Origin: Sphaerolaimus hirsutus
Taxonomy: Eukaryota > Nematoda > Chromadorea > Monhysterida > Sphaerolaimidae
Length of the DNA: 64,000 bases
Assembly (NCBI GenBank): GCA_964036195.1
Contig: OZ038457.1
Location: 10,939,147 to 11,003,146 of the forward strand
Reading direction: 5' to 3'
The notes under the pieces are model-generated. The model saw only the letters and a list, made by a program, of their open reading frames with translations. It was not told the origin of the DNA and ran no database searches. The position numbers and the translations under genes are program-made. This document shows positions 33,801-42,015 of this stretch, one piece after another. Positions within the stretch are counted from its first letter, which is position 1; each line of letters opens with the position of its first letter.

Positions 33801-35583
33801 ATACCCAATGTAACTTTGATTCACGCCATTTTAATTAATGAGCTGTGATAAATTATTGATAAAATAGTTTAATGCCCGTTGACGCGAAATTGAAGATAAA
33901 TACGAAACGCAACGATAGCGCGAAAAGGACGGGGGCCTCGCCGTAATGAAAACCCGGCCGTAATGAAAGCCTGGACGTAATGTATGCCTACCCGGCCGTA
34001 ATGAAAGCCTGGCCGTAATGTAGCACCCCCTACATTACGGCCAGGCTTTCATTACGGCCGGGTAGGCATACATTACGTCCAGGCTTTCATTACGGCCGGG
34101 TTTTCATTACGGCCGCTACACCCTCCGCGAAAAGTGTGTGAGTAATGATGTGAAAAGCGCCAGGGTTTTAGCGTCAAGCGCCAAGAGCGCCATGGCGCTT
34201 TTCTGGATTGAAGCGCCAAGCGCCAATGGCGTCAGTGGATTATGGCGCAAAGCGCCAAAAGCGCCAGCGCCAAAAAATGTGTAAAATCTTGCTACATTGT
34301 GAAATGTACCTAAAACGGTAAAATCTACCAACTGCACACTTTGTATGGTAATTTAGCATCATGCATCTGACTGATTGATCAAAGTTTTTCACACAAAAAC
34401 GTGCCATATTTCCTAGAATTGAAATCTCCACCCCTTAAAACCATCCAATATGTAAGTGACACCCGCCCAGCAAAATACCTCCTAGAAATGCTGTACACAT
34501 CATATACACATGTTACATGATTTTATTATTCGCTTGCATTAAGTATGAACTTCCATGATAACACTAACGAAATGATAAAAATATAATACCAATAAAATTT
34601 AACCGCAGAATAATAGTCCCCTAGAATTTATGCCCTCAAATTTGGCTGGTGAAAAAATCAACAGGGGCATTTCAGGGAAATACGGTATTTACAATTTTTT
34701 AATCATTTTTCGTAAATCGTCAAAACTTACAATGGTTTGATTTGACAGTCATTTTTGATGGATGTCTTGAAGAAATTGATATTGCTTCTGTGGCGCTTTT
34801 TTGGCGCTTTTAAAATTGCTAGCGCCAAGCGCCAATGGCGCCACAACATTATAGCGCCAAGCGCCAAAAGCGCCATGGCGCTTTTCTAGATCACGGCACC
34901 AAGCGCCAATGGCGCCACGGCAAAAAGGCGCCAAGCGCCAAAAGCGCCATGGCGCTTTTTGCTTTGGCGCTAGTGCCAAGCGCCAGCGCCATGGCGCTTT
35001 TACATCACTATGCGTGTGTCGATTTTTTCATTCACTCACCCCCCCCCCCCCTACCTCGTAGATCGTCCAGTCCAGGATGGCGGTGCTGCGGCGCGCAGTC
35101 TACGAACAGTTCGGCGTGGCGGCCGCTTCGCGCCCCGTGCTCGGCCGCTGGGTCAACCAGAACGTCGCCGCGCTGCAGGCGGATTGGCACCCGCCCGCAC
35201 CGGTGCCCGACAACCCGCTGGCCGGGCCCGCCCCGCCCGCCGGCCCCTTCGTCGACATGGGCCCGTCGCCCCCGGCCACGCCGCCGCAGCCGCCCAACGA
35301 CTCGGCGGCGTCGGGCGACCCGTCGGGCTTGGACGGGTCGCCGGGGCCCGACGAAGTCTTCGCGCCGGTGGCCGGGCCGTTGGCGGTCGCCATCGCCAAC
35401 CACCTGGGGCAGATCCAGTTGGCGCCGCCGCCGCTGCCCGTCGCGCCCGCGCCCGGACTGGCGCCCGGCCGGCCGCTCACGAGGCTCATGATGCGCCGGC
35501 ACCCCGACCAAGCCTGGCAGCAGTTGAGCAAAGAGGATGTGTGGCGGCAGGCGGATGCGTACGTGCGCGCCCTGCGCATTTAG
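27698..35583 (+). CDS. Six-exon GC-rich gene, product unknown, 5' end missing
   Basis: Six GC-rich open segments on one strand join through GT/AG boundaries with compatible phases: 27698-27813 (or -27831), 28011-28143, 31512-31670 (or -31688), 31784-31978, 32902-33123 and 35062-35583, the last ending in TAG. The conceptual protein has about 450 residues. Its N-terminal half is Ala/Pro/Ser/Thr-rich and probably disordered. Two basic clusters (LRKRASS, KRPRL) could be nuclear localisation signals. An acidic stretch (DEPDEDSDD) follows, then a more folded-looking part rich in Trp, Met and His in exon 5, and a last exon with a Pro/Gly-rich linker between predicted helices. No signal peptide, membrane segment or familiar catalytic motif is visible. 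No ATG opens the first exon and a CAG acceptor precedes it, so upstream exons are missing or unrecognised. I see no AATAAA close after the stop. The exon chain is well supported; the function is unknown. Confidence 0.75.
27814..28010 (+). mobile_element. Intron 1 = complete palindromic introner-like MITE
   Basis: The whole intron is one palindrome. The left arm (to about 27909) and right arm (from about 27915) are reverse complements across a short centre at the sequence ttatgg. The element starts GTGGCAATCCC and ends GGGACTGCCCC; it is flanked by CAG at 27811-27813 and CAG at 28008-28010, which I read as a 3-bp target duplication. The left CAG|GT supplies a donor and the right duplicated CAG supplies the acceptor. 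Removing the element and one CAG restores a continuous reading frame between the flanking exons. An internal donor at 27832 is the alternative splice site. Confidence 0.8.
28011..28143 (+). CDS. Exon 2 of the GC-rich gene
   Basis: The exon begins directly after the CAG that closes the palindromic intron, needs two upstream bases to complete its first codon (matching exon 1), and ends TCG followed by a good GTACGT donor in phase 0. It encodes an Ala/Pro-rich stretch with an acidic and His-rich patch (PDHHDEGEQAGPSG) and a basic patch (LRKRASS). Base composition is strongly GC-rich against an AT-rich background. Confidence 0.7.
28190..28378. mobile_element. Introner-family MITE copy inside intron 2
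   Basis: The palindrome has termini GGGCCACTCCCGG and AGTCACAC and shares internal motifs with the intron 1 element (ctctgtaaaatg, cattttacagggtctg). It is flanked by CTG at 28187-28189 and CTG at 28379-28381. CTG is CAG on the other strand, so this copy fits the same target rule in reverse orientation. It lies within an existing intron and need not be spliced on its own. Confidence 0.75.
28390..28592. mobile_element. Second introner-family MITE copy inside intron 2
   Basis: A palindrome runs from about 28410 (agaccctgtaaaatg) to 28592, where it ends GGGACTGGCAC followed by CAG at 28593-28595. The centre is near 28497. The left terminus has diverged and its exact first base is uncertain; a CAG stands at 28389-28391. 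Arms match the 28190 copy and the intron 1 element. Confidence 0.65.
28754..30504. mobile_element. 1.75-kb fold-back element inside intron 2
   Basis: The outer ends are CAGGGACGTATCCAGG and CCTGGATACGTCC, the termini of the 449-bp hAT-like element at 4351, including its G-rich subterminal tracts. Inside lie long inverted arms: about 28900-29440 pairs with about 29640-30195, for instance the motif with a NotI-like gcggccgc near 29045 and again near 30037. Each arm holds a small hairpin in which gcgctctttacac is followed by its complement. The loop at 29440-29645 contains a GC-rich exon-like island. No clear target duplication is visible. Confidence 0.7.
29474..29602 (+). pseudogene. Exon-like GC-rich island in the fold-back loop
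   Basis: After a CAG acceptor at 29471-29473, a GC-rich frame of 42 codons ends in TAG (VQLALAVLRQQQTGPRHALA... to ...GKPLVAM). It is bounded on both sides by AT-rich inverted arms of the element. It looks like a terminal coding exon carried by the element. It could also be an alternative last exon of the surrounding gene, since exon 2 ends in phase 0 and this frame can follow it. I do not recognise the peptide. Confidence 0.4.
30775..31024. mobile_element. Complete CCGTATTTCCTCGAAATACC MITE in intron 2
   Basis: Runs from CCGTATTTCCTCGAAATACC to TTTCGAGGAAATACGG, flanked by TA on both sides. Its interior is nearly the same as the 59214 copy (tggtataaacga, taagtgttttgaacgtctgttatgc). 31025-31511 is AT-rich and unassigned. 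Confidence 0.85.
31512..31670 (+). CDS. Exon 3 of the GC-rich gene
   Basis: The exon follows an acceptor (caacccgcag) in phase 0 and encodes KRPRLAAGDQPGTSG and then a Pro/Ala-rich stretch with two similar blocks (SDPGVPAAASTP and LDPGAPVAASTP), an internal 14-codon duplication. Donor choices are GT at 31671, exactly at the element terminus, or GT at 31689, 18 bases inside it. Both keep phase 0. The second choice would add six residues (VPVPDP) encoded by the transposon terminus. Confidence 0.75.
31671..31783 (+). mobile_element. Intron 3 = internally deleted introner-like MITE
   Basis: The intron opens GTGCCAGTCCCGGACCC, the canonical left terminus of the family. It then jumps within a few bases to right-arm sequence (tttgccattttccagggc ... 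cttttgacacttcgc) and ends GACTGCCC followed by CAG. It is flanked by CAG at 31668-31670 and CAG at 31781-31783. The left arm has been deleted, so only about half of the palindrome remains. Excision restores an in-frame join (CTG CAG CAG, then GCG GTG). Confidence 0.8.
31784..31978 (+). CDS. Exon 4 of the GC-rich gene
   Basis: Exactly 65 codons in phase 0 at both ends, with a GAG|GTGGGT donor. It starts AVPAFFADLFGLEAS, passes through an acidic run (DEPDEDSDDPFAEPP), and ends with a probable helix (QDLRQWLLDEMAE). The acidic-hydrophobic make-up would suit an interaction or activation segment, but that is only inference. Confidence 0.8.
32662..32774. mobile_element. TA-inserting MITE (CCGTATTTCTNCTAATAG family) in intron 4
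   Basis: A short palindrome running from CCGTATTTCTACTAATAGAA to TATTAGAAGAAATACGG followed by TA. Copies at 21904, 47157 and 61892 share the same ends. The remainder of intron 4 (31979-32901) holds AT-rich unique sequence, a C-tract at 32212 and a small GCGCC remnant near 32500. Confidence 0.7.
32902..33123 (+). CDS. Exon 5 of the GC-rich gene
   Basis: 74 codons, phase 0 at both ends, after a cccactcacag acceptor and before GAG|GTTAGT. This is the most domain-like part of the protein: MELRDALREHDGRANDAQ, then VADWCAAMADLV, a Met/Gly turn, and GWMELHRGVFIVAFGVMVNE. It looks helical with conserved-type Trp and His. I do not recognise the fold. The opposite strand is also open but lacks splice continuity with the neighbouring segments. 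Confidence 0.8.
33178..33347. mobile_element. Introner-family MITE copy in intron 5
   Basis: A palindrome with the family motifs (ctagaccctgtaaaaatg at the left, cgttttacagggtctggg at the right, centre near 33255). A CAG stands at 33175-33177; the right flank reads ACA, so the target duplication has decayed. It abuts the second-family element at 33357. Confidence 0.6.
33357..33710. mobile_element. Second-family (GTGCC terminus) MITE in intron 5
   Basis: The termini are GTGAATTCCGCAAATGG and CCACTTGCGGAATTGGCAC, like the copies at 51492 and 60717. The interior is a run of short agtgaga/aagtg motifs with partial complements near the right end. The flanks are TAG and CAT, so a CAG duplication is not preserved. 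Confidence 0.55.
33941..34112. repeat. Perfect 83-bp inverted repeat with 6-base loop
   Basis: Arms 33941-34023 and 34030-34112 are exact reverse complements, separated by cacccc. Each arm contains four copies of a cgtaatg motif alternating with gaaagcctgg- and cccggc-type spacers. It lies in intron 5 of the GC-rich gene, so a transcript would contain an extremely stable hairpin. No target duplication is obvious. Confidence 0.9.
34139..35009. repeat. GCGCC-rich elements in intron 5
   Basis: Two blocks (about 34155-34275 and 34790-35000) are built of short palindromic words such as gcgccatggcgc, ggcgctt and aagcgcca. The first opens with taatgatgtgaaaagcgcc and the second closes with ggcgcttttacatcacta, resembling terminal repeats of the type TAGTGATG...CATCACTA. 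The AT-rich interval contains an old fragment of the CCGTATTTCC family near 34620-34686. Open frames here (repeated MAPLALGA-like peptides) are artefacts. Confidence 0.6.
35062..35583 (+). CDS. Last exon of the GC-rich gene
   Basis: The exon follows a long C-tract and a ctacctcgtag acceptor, in phase 0 with exon 5, and runs 173 codons to TAG. It starts with a helical basic segment (MAVLRRAVYEQFGVAAASRP), then has a long Pro/Gly/Ala/Asp linker, and ends with a second ordered segment (HPDQAWQQLSKEDVWRQADA and ALRI at the C-terminus). The reverse strand and the other frames are also open because of extreme GC content. I chose this frame because only it continues exon 5 and ends in a stop at the point where GC content falls. 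Confidence 0.75.
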   Translation: MVQSRMAVLRRAVYEQFGVAAASRPVLGRWVNQNVAALQADWHPPAPVPDNPLAGPAPPAGPFVDMGPSPPATPPQPPNDSAASGDPSGLDGSPGPDEVFAPVAGPLAVAIANHLGQIQLAPPPLPVAPAPGLAPGRPLTRLMMRRHPDQAWQQLSKEDVWRQADAYVRALRI

Positions 35584-35612
35584 TTGGTTTTGCCACACTA
35601 GAATTTGACTGA

Positions 35613-35818
35613 GGCATTTTGCTCGCTTTTATATTTGCGGAATGAGTTGTGTTTTCGGTGATTTTTTATGGACATTTTTAGACTTTTTTGCGAGCAAAAT
35701 GCCTCGGGCCAGGTGCGGGCGAGTGCGCGCTAGCGCGATTGTGGCACGTTTTGTCACTTGCGAATTCAACTCTTCGCAGAGTTGAATTCATGAATTTTGC
35801 ATTTGCAAAATTCATACG
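35613..35818. repeat. Hairpins downstream of the GC-rich gene
   Basis: gaggcattttgctcgc at 35612 pairs with gcgagcaaaatgcctc at 35690, about 95 bases overall. Two adjacent short hairpins follow at 35763-35790 (gaattcaactct and agagttgaattc) and 35792-35816 (atgaattttgc and gcaaaattcat). They lie in the expected 3' region of the gene. Confidence 0.7.
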
Positions 35819-36825
35819 GAATTTGGAGTAAAGTGAGAAAAGTGTTGTACAGCGATCATTTTTCAAATATATATTTTATTCATTACTTCACAAAGGCACG
35901 AGTTTCGAAATACCCATCCAGTCAATGGAAATATGTTGGTATTATTTTTGTGTTGCTGCGGCCTCATGTGAACTGTCTCGTAGATATACCGAATTACATT
36001 GAAATGCTACTCCAAAAAGAAATGAGTTTCTGAATACAAGTTATGTCTCACGCGTGTAAAATGTGTTTGCTACGGCAGATTAGTAGCTCATTACACTACA
36101 TTTTTGAGTGAATGTTTTCGGTGCCTAATTGCAGCAATTCTCAATTGACCCATTGGGTTTCCATTGCTCCTATTGATTCATTACTTTTTTCAACTTCATT
36201 ACTCTTTTCAACAACAAAAAGCTACAAAAGTTTGCCTACTTTCAATATCATTTAGCTAGCCCAACCATGGCAAAATGCAAGCAGGAATGATCATTTCACC
36301 TTTACTCCCTTTTATCATGAAAAATTGATTACAAGCAGGCCTACAAAATTTTGTCTACTCCCCTATTTTGTACATTACTGTGGAAAATTGTTTGGTCATT
36401 ATTGTATTATTGTTAAATGGGTCGCGCTCTGTGACTCATTTAACGGTGTGTCTCAAAGGTGTGTCTCAAAGTTGTAGACTAACAAGCACCAGCTGAATGC
36501 AGGCATTAATTTCACATAGGTAGTTCCACTGCTGACTAATTCAGAATGACAGTAATTTTTGCTTTCTTGTATCTGTAGAAATAGTAGAATGCAGGCATAT
36601 TTGTAAAATACTTATTTAGTTTATCCAGCTATCAAAGCTAACTGCATCAAATTGTATCCAATTTTCTTCCCAAATTGAATAATTTAGTCGCTGCAATTTC
36701 AATCTACGTTATTTTTTGTGTGTTAGTGTATAATTCAAAGCCTATAGTTCACTGCATGCAAGATACCCACCATGTAAATTTATAGCATCACTCTCCCTTA
36801 CAGTGCACACCATCACAGTGGTCCG
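35819..36825. other. Unassigned AT-rich stretch
   Basis: No repeat or coding region recognised beyond short interrupted frames. Confidence 0.4.
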
Positions 36826-36829
36826 CTTT

Positions 36830-37340
36830 ATGAGACAGGTGCCACATCAACTGCATGTCGTGGTAGGTGTGCAGTCTGTGACACCTGTCCACATGGGTTG
36901 GACCCCACTGTGTTGTTGTGTTTTGAATCTACCTAGTTTGCTGACCATGTGCGCGGTTGTTGTTTGATTTGACTGGGTTCAGCTCCACTTGTGGTTGTGC
37001 ATGCGCATTCTGTTCTATTTTACCTTAGCGGTGACTAAATTTTTATTTATTGGCGCAAAAGTGTGTAAATTTTACACTAGCATAAATTTTTTAAATCCGA
37101 TTCCAAGCAACTACATGCGCAGTGGTTCACTTGACATATGTGTGTTACATTCCTGTGTGTTGTGGTAGGCACGCAGTCGGTGCAACACTCATTCAATCGA
37201 GTTGGACCCCACTGTGCTCATGTGCTTGCAGTGGGCTGTGTACACATGCTGCCTAGCCACTTGGCCTTGCATCGAGTTGCACTAGTGTTGTACAGTTTGT
37301 CTGTGTTGCTTGCAGTAGGACAGTAGATTAGCGGTGTTTG
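36830..37340. repeat. Dispersed repeat with internal duplication, second copy
   Basis: Sub-units at 36840-37010 and 37140-37320 share gttggaccccactgtg and a gcttgcagt-type tract, and match 9540-10130. Confidence 0.5.
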
Positions 37341-37652
37341 GAAGTGTTGTAATTGTGAATGTGTAAATTGCGGCACAGTGCACACGACATTTATTTGAGC
37401 GTAGCCGCAGCGGCGCGCACTCTAGTATTATAGCTCTCATAGTTTCCTATGCCATCCGTGTTTTTTACATGCACGTTGAGATGATCTCATGTAGTGCCCT
37501 CATATCTGCACCCTAGTGCCGTGCACACGTCTGTCTAAGACAAAGTATTAGGTGTCTCGCTTAGTTGTATTGTTATTATGCTCCCCAGTTTTTCTATGAT
37601 AGGTGTACTCACTGTGTAGACACTCTACACGCGCAAATCTCCCTTCTAAACA

Positions 37653-37940
37653 CCTTCCCGGTCACGTCCGGCACCCATTTTTTGATTTTACTTCTCACAT
37701 CCTATACCCAGTTCTAGGGTGCCGCAGAAGCTGAAACTTGGGGGAGATATTGGCGCAACCTCCCTCTACCTCGCATGAATTAGAGGGGTCGCCGCGACCC
37801 CCCTAATGCATGCGAGGTAGAGGGGGGTTGCGCCAATATCTCCCCCAAGTTTCAGCTTCTGGAGCGCCCTAGAACTGGAGATATGGTGTCACAAGTACGA
37901 TCAAAAATAGGGTGCCGGACGTGACCGGGAAGGTGTTTAT
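37653..37940. mobile_element. Short palindromic MITE (ACACCTTCCCGGTCACG ends)
   Basis: Ends aacaccttcccggtcacgtcc and ggacgtgaccgggaaggtgtt are inverted. The arms meet at about 37797 around a gtcgccgcgacc palindrome. It is a deletion derivative of the 4105-6040 family and retains the gttctaggg and tcagcttctgg segments. Confidence 0.85.
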
Positions 37941-38070
37941 TTTTACTGATTTCAGTTGACGGCTGATGATGCCATGTACGCATTTGAAACATTTTCAGCG
38001 TCCCTGCTAATTTCACTACTTGGCAAAGGGCCAACAATCACTTTGCATTAATTAACCTTCTCTTTTCTAG

Positions 38071-38215
38071 CACGAACAGTATTCAGATTTCTATGGCGGA
38101 TGCACACTGAGTGCATCAATGCTTTTATGCGATTGTTACTGCTGATTTGAATATGGCTTATGCGACAAGGAGAGCGATGCTTATCAGAGACACTCGGTTA
38201 GTGCAGTCGTAGTTT
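38071..38215 (+). pseudogene. Gene-family array, unit A: first exon remnant
   Basis: After a pyrimidine-rich tcttttctag acceptor the sequence encodes HEQYSDFYGGC, then goes out of frame through a small insertion. It matches the open copy at 49115-49257. Upstream, 37560-37650 and 37945-38070 match 48830-49110 and 57530-57690, so the conserved unit extends into flanking non-coding sequence. Confidence 0.5.
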
Positions 38216-38245
38216 GAGACTTGGATCAATCTTTTTTAACGCATC

Positions 38246-38512
38246 GGCGCACTGCACACTGAAATTTTGCGTTCAGCGTTCGAACGTTTTTGCATGCTGA
38301 ACTACAGACGCTGAAATCAATATCTAAAGAACACAATGTTTTTGAAGCGTAAAAATTTTGATAGCATGCTAATTGTGCGAAATACTGCTAATAACGAAAT
38401 TTTTACGCTTCAAAACGTTGTGTTCTTTAGATTTTGATTTCAGCGTTTGTAGTTCAGCGTGCAAAAACGTTTGAACGCTGAACGCAAAATTTGCGGTGTG
38501 CGGTGCGGCGAC
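38246..38512. mobile_element. Fold-back MITE (CGCACACTGCACACTGAAATTTTGCG...)
   Basis: The left arm (ctgaaattttgcgttcagcgttcgaacg) pairs with the right arm (cgtttgaacgctgaacgcaaaatttgcgg), centre near 38375. It interrupts a conserved spacer of the gene-family unit (tttgagacttggatcaa ... tagttcatcc). Confidence 0.8.
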
Positions 38513-38668
38513 TAGTTCATCCTTAAAAAATGTTAGAACTTTGTGATGACCATCACTATGGATGGAAAAAATGTTGTTTTTTTTAACAACCGTGTTTAAA
38601 AAACAAAAATAAAAAAATAAAACTTTTAAAAAATCCCAAATATGGTTATGAGTCAGGTATGTCAGACT

Positions 38669-39370
38669 TAGGGATGGCCAGCGCTTTTTTCAAGCGCTTT
38701 TTTTTTAAAACGCCGCTTTTTTATAAAAAAAGCACAAGGGTCCCAGCGCTTTTAAAAAAAAAAGAGCGCTGGCAAAAAAAATTGTACCTACGCAATAGGT
38801 ATTTTGTATTTTTTTGCGCGCAAGCATGCAATTTCACATGCGAATTACCACCGGTGGTTGTTTTCATTGGTTTTGTGTATTTTTTATCTCATTGCTTCTA
38901 TTCCTGCATGTTATCATAAAATAATAAGCCGTGATATGTTAGTGTAGTATATAATATCCAGCCAATGTGCTCCCACATACTTCTACAGTGGGAAACATCA
39001 GTCTCAATGTATTAGCCTTCTCTTACAACATTATTTAAGCACTATTTCATGTCTAACTTCACTTGAACTCACGACCATTTGACAAGTAGCAATTTACATA
39101 ACGAGTCAACATAAAAAAGATTTTTTTGCATAAAACCACATTTATAATGCTATCCCATGGCTCCACAGCCATTCCATGGCTATATATCATCACAAATACT
39201 GCCACTTGCATGATAAACCACTATATATTGACTCAGAACCATATTTGGGAGCTTTCTAGTAAATGTCTTGACATAGTTTTAAAAAACGAAAAAAGCGTGT
39301 GTTTTTTTAAAAGAGCGCTTTTTTTCAAAAAAAGCGGGGCCGTTAAAAAAGCGCTTTTTATCCATCCCTA
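38669..39370. mobile_element. 702-bp TAGGGATGG element, reverse relative to its host
   Basis: Begins TAGGGATGGCCAGCGC and ends AAGCGCTTTTTATCCATCCCTA. The ends carry A/T homopolymer stem-loops and the interior the conserved family sequence (tgcaatttcacatgcgaatta). The flanking 8-mers do not match, so the duplication is not verified. Confidence 0.7.
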
Positions 39371-39828
39371 GTTGTAAAATATAGCTAAAGAATGGTTGTG
39401 GAGCCATGGGATAGCATTATAAGTGGTGATTCCTGTCAAAAACATCCATTTTTTGTTGACTTGTTATGTATATTGCTTTTAGGCAAATGTTAGTGGCTTC
39501 AAGCCAAGTTTTTCATGGAATAGTGCTTACATAATGTTATAAGAGAAGGCTAATACGTTAACAGTATTGTTTCGTACTGTATATGTATATGGGGACACAT
39601 TGGCTGGATATTATATACTACACTAACATATCACAGCTTAAAATTACATGATAGTATGAACAAATGGAAGGTTTTACACTCAAAATGCTTCAAAACCAAT
39701 AAAACCACCACCAGTAGTAATGTGCATGTGAAATTGCTTGCTTGTACACAAAAAAATGCCTGCAAAATACCCAGTATGTACATAAGTACTAAAAATATTT
39801 GGCTGGTGTTAAAAAACAGTTTCAATAC

Positions 39829-40519
39829 TAGGGATGGAAAAAAGCGCTTTTTTTAACAGCCCCACTTTTTAAAAAAAATTGATTTTTAAAAAACGCGCTT
39901 TTTTCTCTTTTTTCAAAAAATGTTGAGACGTTCCCTAAAAAGCTCCCAAATATAGTTCTGTATCCATATATACGAGTATATCAGACAAGTGGCAGTATGT
40001 GATGATATATGGCCATAGAATGACTGTGTTGATAAAGTCATGAGATAACAAGATAAGTGGTGATTTCTGCCAAAAAATTACGTTTTCTGTTGACTCATTA
40101 TGTATATCGCTGTTTGTGAATGTTTCGTGATTTAAGTGAAGTTAGGCATGGAATAGTGCTTATAAATCAGGCTATAAGAGAAGGCTTATACATTGAGACT
40201 AGGTAATGTTCCCCACTGTATAAGTATGTGGGAGCACATTGGCTGAATATTCTATACTACACTAACATATCACAACTTTTTATTACATGATAGCATGCAG
40301 GAATAAAGCAATGACACTCAAAATGCCACAAAACAGCCACCAGTGGTAATTTGCATGTGAAATTTCGCGCTTGCGCACAAAAAATAGCAAAATGCCTAGT
40401 GCATAAGTACAAAAATTTTTGTCAGTGCTTTTAAAAAAAAAGCAGTGGGATCCTAACACTTTTTTTTTAAAGCAGCGTTTTTATAAAAAAGCTCTTGAAA
40501 AAAGCACTGGCCATCCCTA
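39829..40519. mobile_element. 691-bp hAT-like TAGGGATGG element, perfect 8-bp duplication
   Basis: Runs from TAGGGATGGAAAAAAGCGC to GCACTGGCCATCCCTA, flanked by TTCAATAC at 39821-39828 and 40520-40527. It contains no transposase. Confidence 0.9.
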
Positions 40520-40617
40520 TTCAATACCCTTGTTTAAAAATAAAATAAAATAAAACCATTAAAAAACCTTGGTAATCCGTAACTATCACATCCAATATTA
40601 CCCCCTTCCATTTTTCA

Positions 40618-40790
40618 GCATGTGGGTGCATCGAGCCATACTCTGGTGCTGTGACAGTGTCTACAGTTGGCAAAACTTGTCACATGTGATCCAGCCCACA
40701 TGTCTGGTGAATGTGACACTGCACTCTCTGCCTTTGTCATACATGAGTGTCTCACTGTTTGAAGTTAGTCACACCCAGAAATTAAATTAA
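40618..40790 (+). pseudogene. Gene-family array, unit A: second exon copy
   Basis: After tttttcag the frame reads VHRAILWCCDSVYSW...HVIQPTCLVNVTLHSLPL. Equivalent frames are at 44395, 51946 (best) and, damaged, 61099. It begins one base into a codon, which fits the phase-2 end predicted for the preceding exon at 49257. Confidence 0.5.
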
Positions 40791-40849
40791 AATGTATACA
40801 ACAGACTTTTTTTAAATTTCAATGCTTGTGTGCAGAAATATGTATGCAT

Positions 40850-41912
40850 TAGGGATGGCACAAAATTTGTTTGATTATAAATAAGTGGCAATTTTGAGCC
40901 TGTGCCTCAGTGCACGTAAACTCCCAGTGCATGTGGGCTCCCAGTGCATGTAGGTCTACTCTCAGTGCACATTGACTCCCAGTGCACATAAACTCCCAGT
41001 GCATGTAAACTCATAGTACACAAACTCCCAGTGCATGTATGCACCCTGTTTGCAGTGCAGCATGACCGCAAATTTGCCCCCCCCTGCAGTTGTGTGAAAT
41101 TTGGTATTTGAAATTTTGGTCCACATTTTGACATTTTGACATTTTTCCAACACTGGTTCGGAATTACCAACTAGTGTTCACATTTTTTAAATATATTTTT
41201 TTGTATTTGTATGCAAATGAAATTTTTTGGTTTTCAATGTTCAAAATTTTCATTTTACAGAAATAAAAAAATATTTACAAATGCATGCAGCCCATGGGTG
41301 GGGGAAGGTGCGGCTGCATTGCACAGCGAACAGGGTGCATACATGCACTGGGAGTTTATGTGCACTGGGGGTTTACGTGCACTGGGGGTTTACATGCACT
41401 GGAAGTCAATGTGCTGGAAGTAGACTTATGTCTACTGGGAGTCTACATGCACTGGGAGTTTGCGTGCACTGAGAGTTTCAGCTGTGATTTCTGCCAAAAA
41501 TATTCGTTATTTGTCGACTTGTTATGTATATCACCTTTTGTCGAATGTTTGTGACTTCAAGTCTTCAAGTTTTGCATGGAATAGTGCTTAAATAAAGTTA
41601 TAAGAAAAGGCTAATACATTGATAGTGATGTTTCACACTGTAGAAGTAAGTGGGAGCACATTGGCTGGATATTTTATGCTACACTAACATATCACGGCTA
41701 TTATTGCACAATAGCATGGACAAATGGAAGCTTTCACACTAAAAATGCCTCAAAACCAATGAAAACAACCACCAATGGTAATGTGTTTATGAAATTGCGC
41801 GCTTGCACGCAAAAAATTACAAAGTACCTAGTTTTGGCTGATGTTTGTAAAAAAACCGGTTTCGATGACTGTTTTTTTAAAGACGGTTCAAAAAACACAC
41901 GTGCCATCCCTA
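40850..41912. mobile_element. 1063-bp hAT-like element with minisatellite fold-back inside
   Basis: TAGGGATGGCAC...GTGCCATCCCTA is flanked by GTATGCAT (40842-40849) and GTATGCAC (41913-41920), 7/8 identical. Inside lies a fold-back at about 40905-41475. Confidence 0.85.
40905..41475. repeat. Inverted pair of CCCAGTGCATGTAAACT minisatellites
   Basis: The left block (40905-41040) has about seven units of cccagtgca plus gtaaactc-type sequence. The right block (41340-41475) has the complementary units (tgcactgggagtttacg). An AT-rich spacer of about 300 bases with inverted subterminal motifs separates them. Confidence 0.8.
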
Positions 41913-42015
41913 GTATGCACGATTGTTTTTCTATCGTAGTTAGGATCCGAGATACAAATTTTCTTCCCCGCTTGCTGACATCAATTATCATGAACAGATT
42001 TCCTTTACCGCGCAG

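Larger units (their letters stand above)
38557..40581. mobile_element. hAT-like element with two nested members of its own family
   Basis: The outer element is flanked by ACCATCAC (38549-38556) and ACTATCAC (40582-40589), a 7/8 target duplication. It contains family motifs (gtggagccatgggatagcatt, taatacgttaacag) and is interrupted by related elements at 38669-39370 and 39829-40519. It separates two parts of the gene-family unit. Confidence 0.75.

Noticed and set aside
35032-35598. Frames of about 160-200 residues on the other strand and in other frames over the last exon
   Set aside because: Shadow frames caused by extreme GC content; they do not join neighbouring exons in phase.
40905-41040. 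CRISPR-like regular repeats
   Set aside because: Units are imperfect, spacers are not unique, the complement follows nearby, and the genome is eukaryotic.
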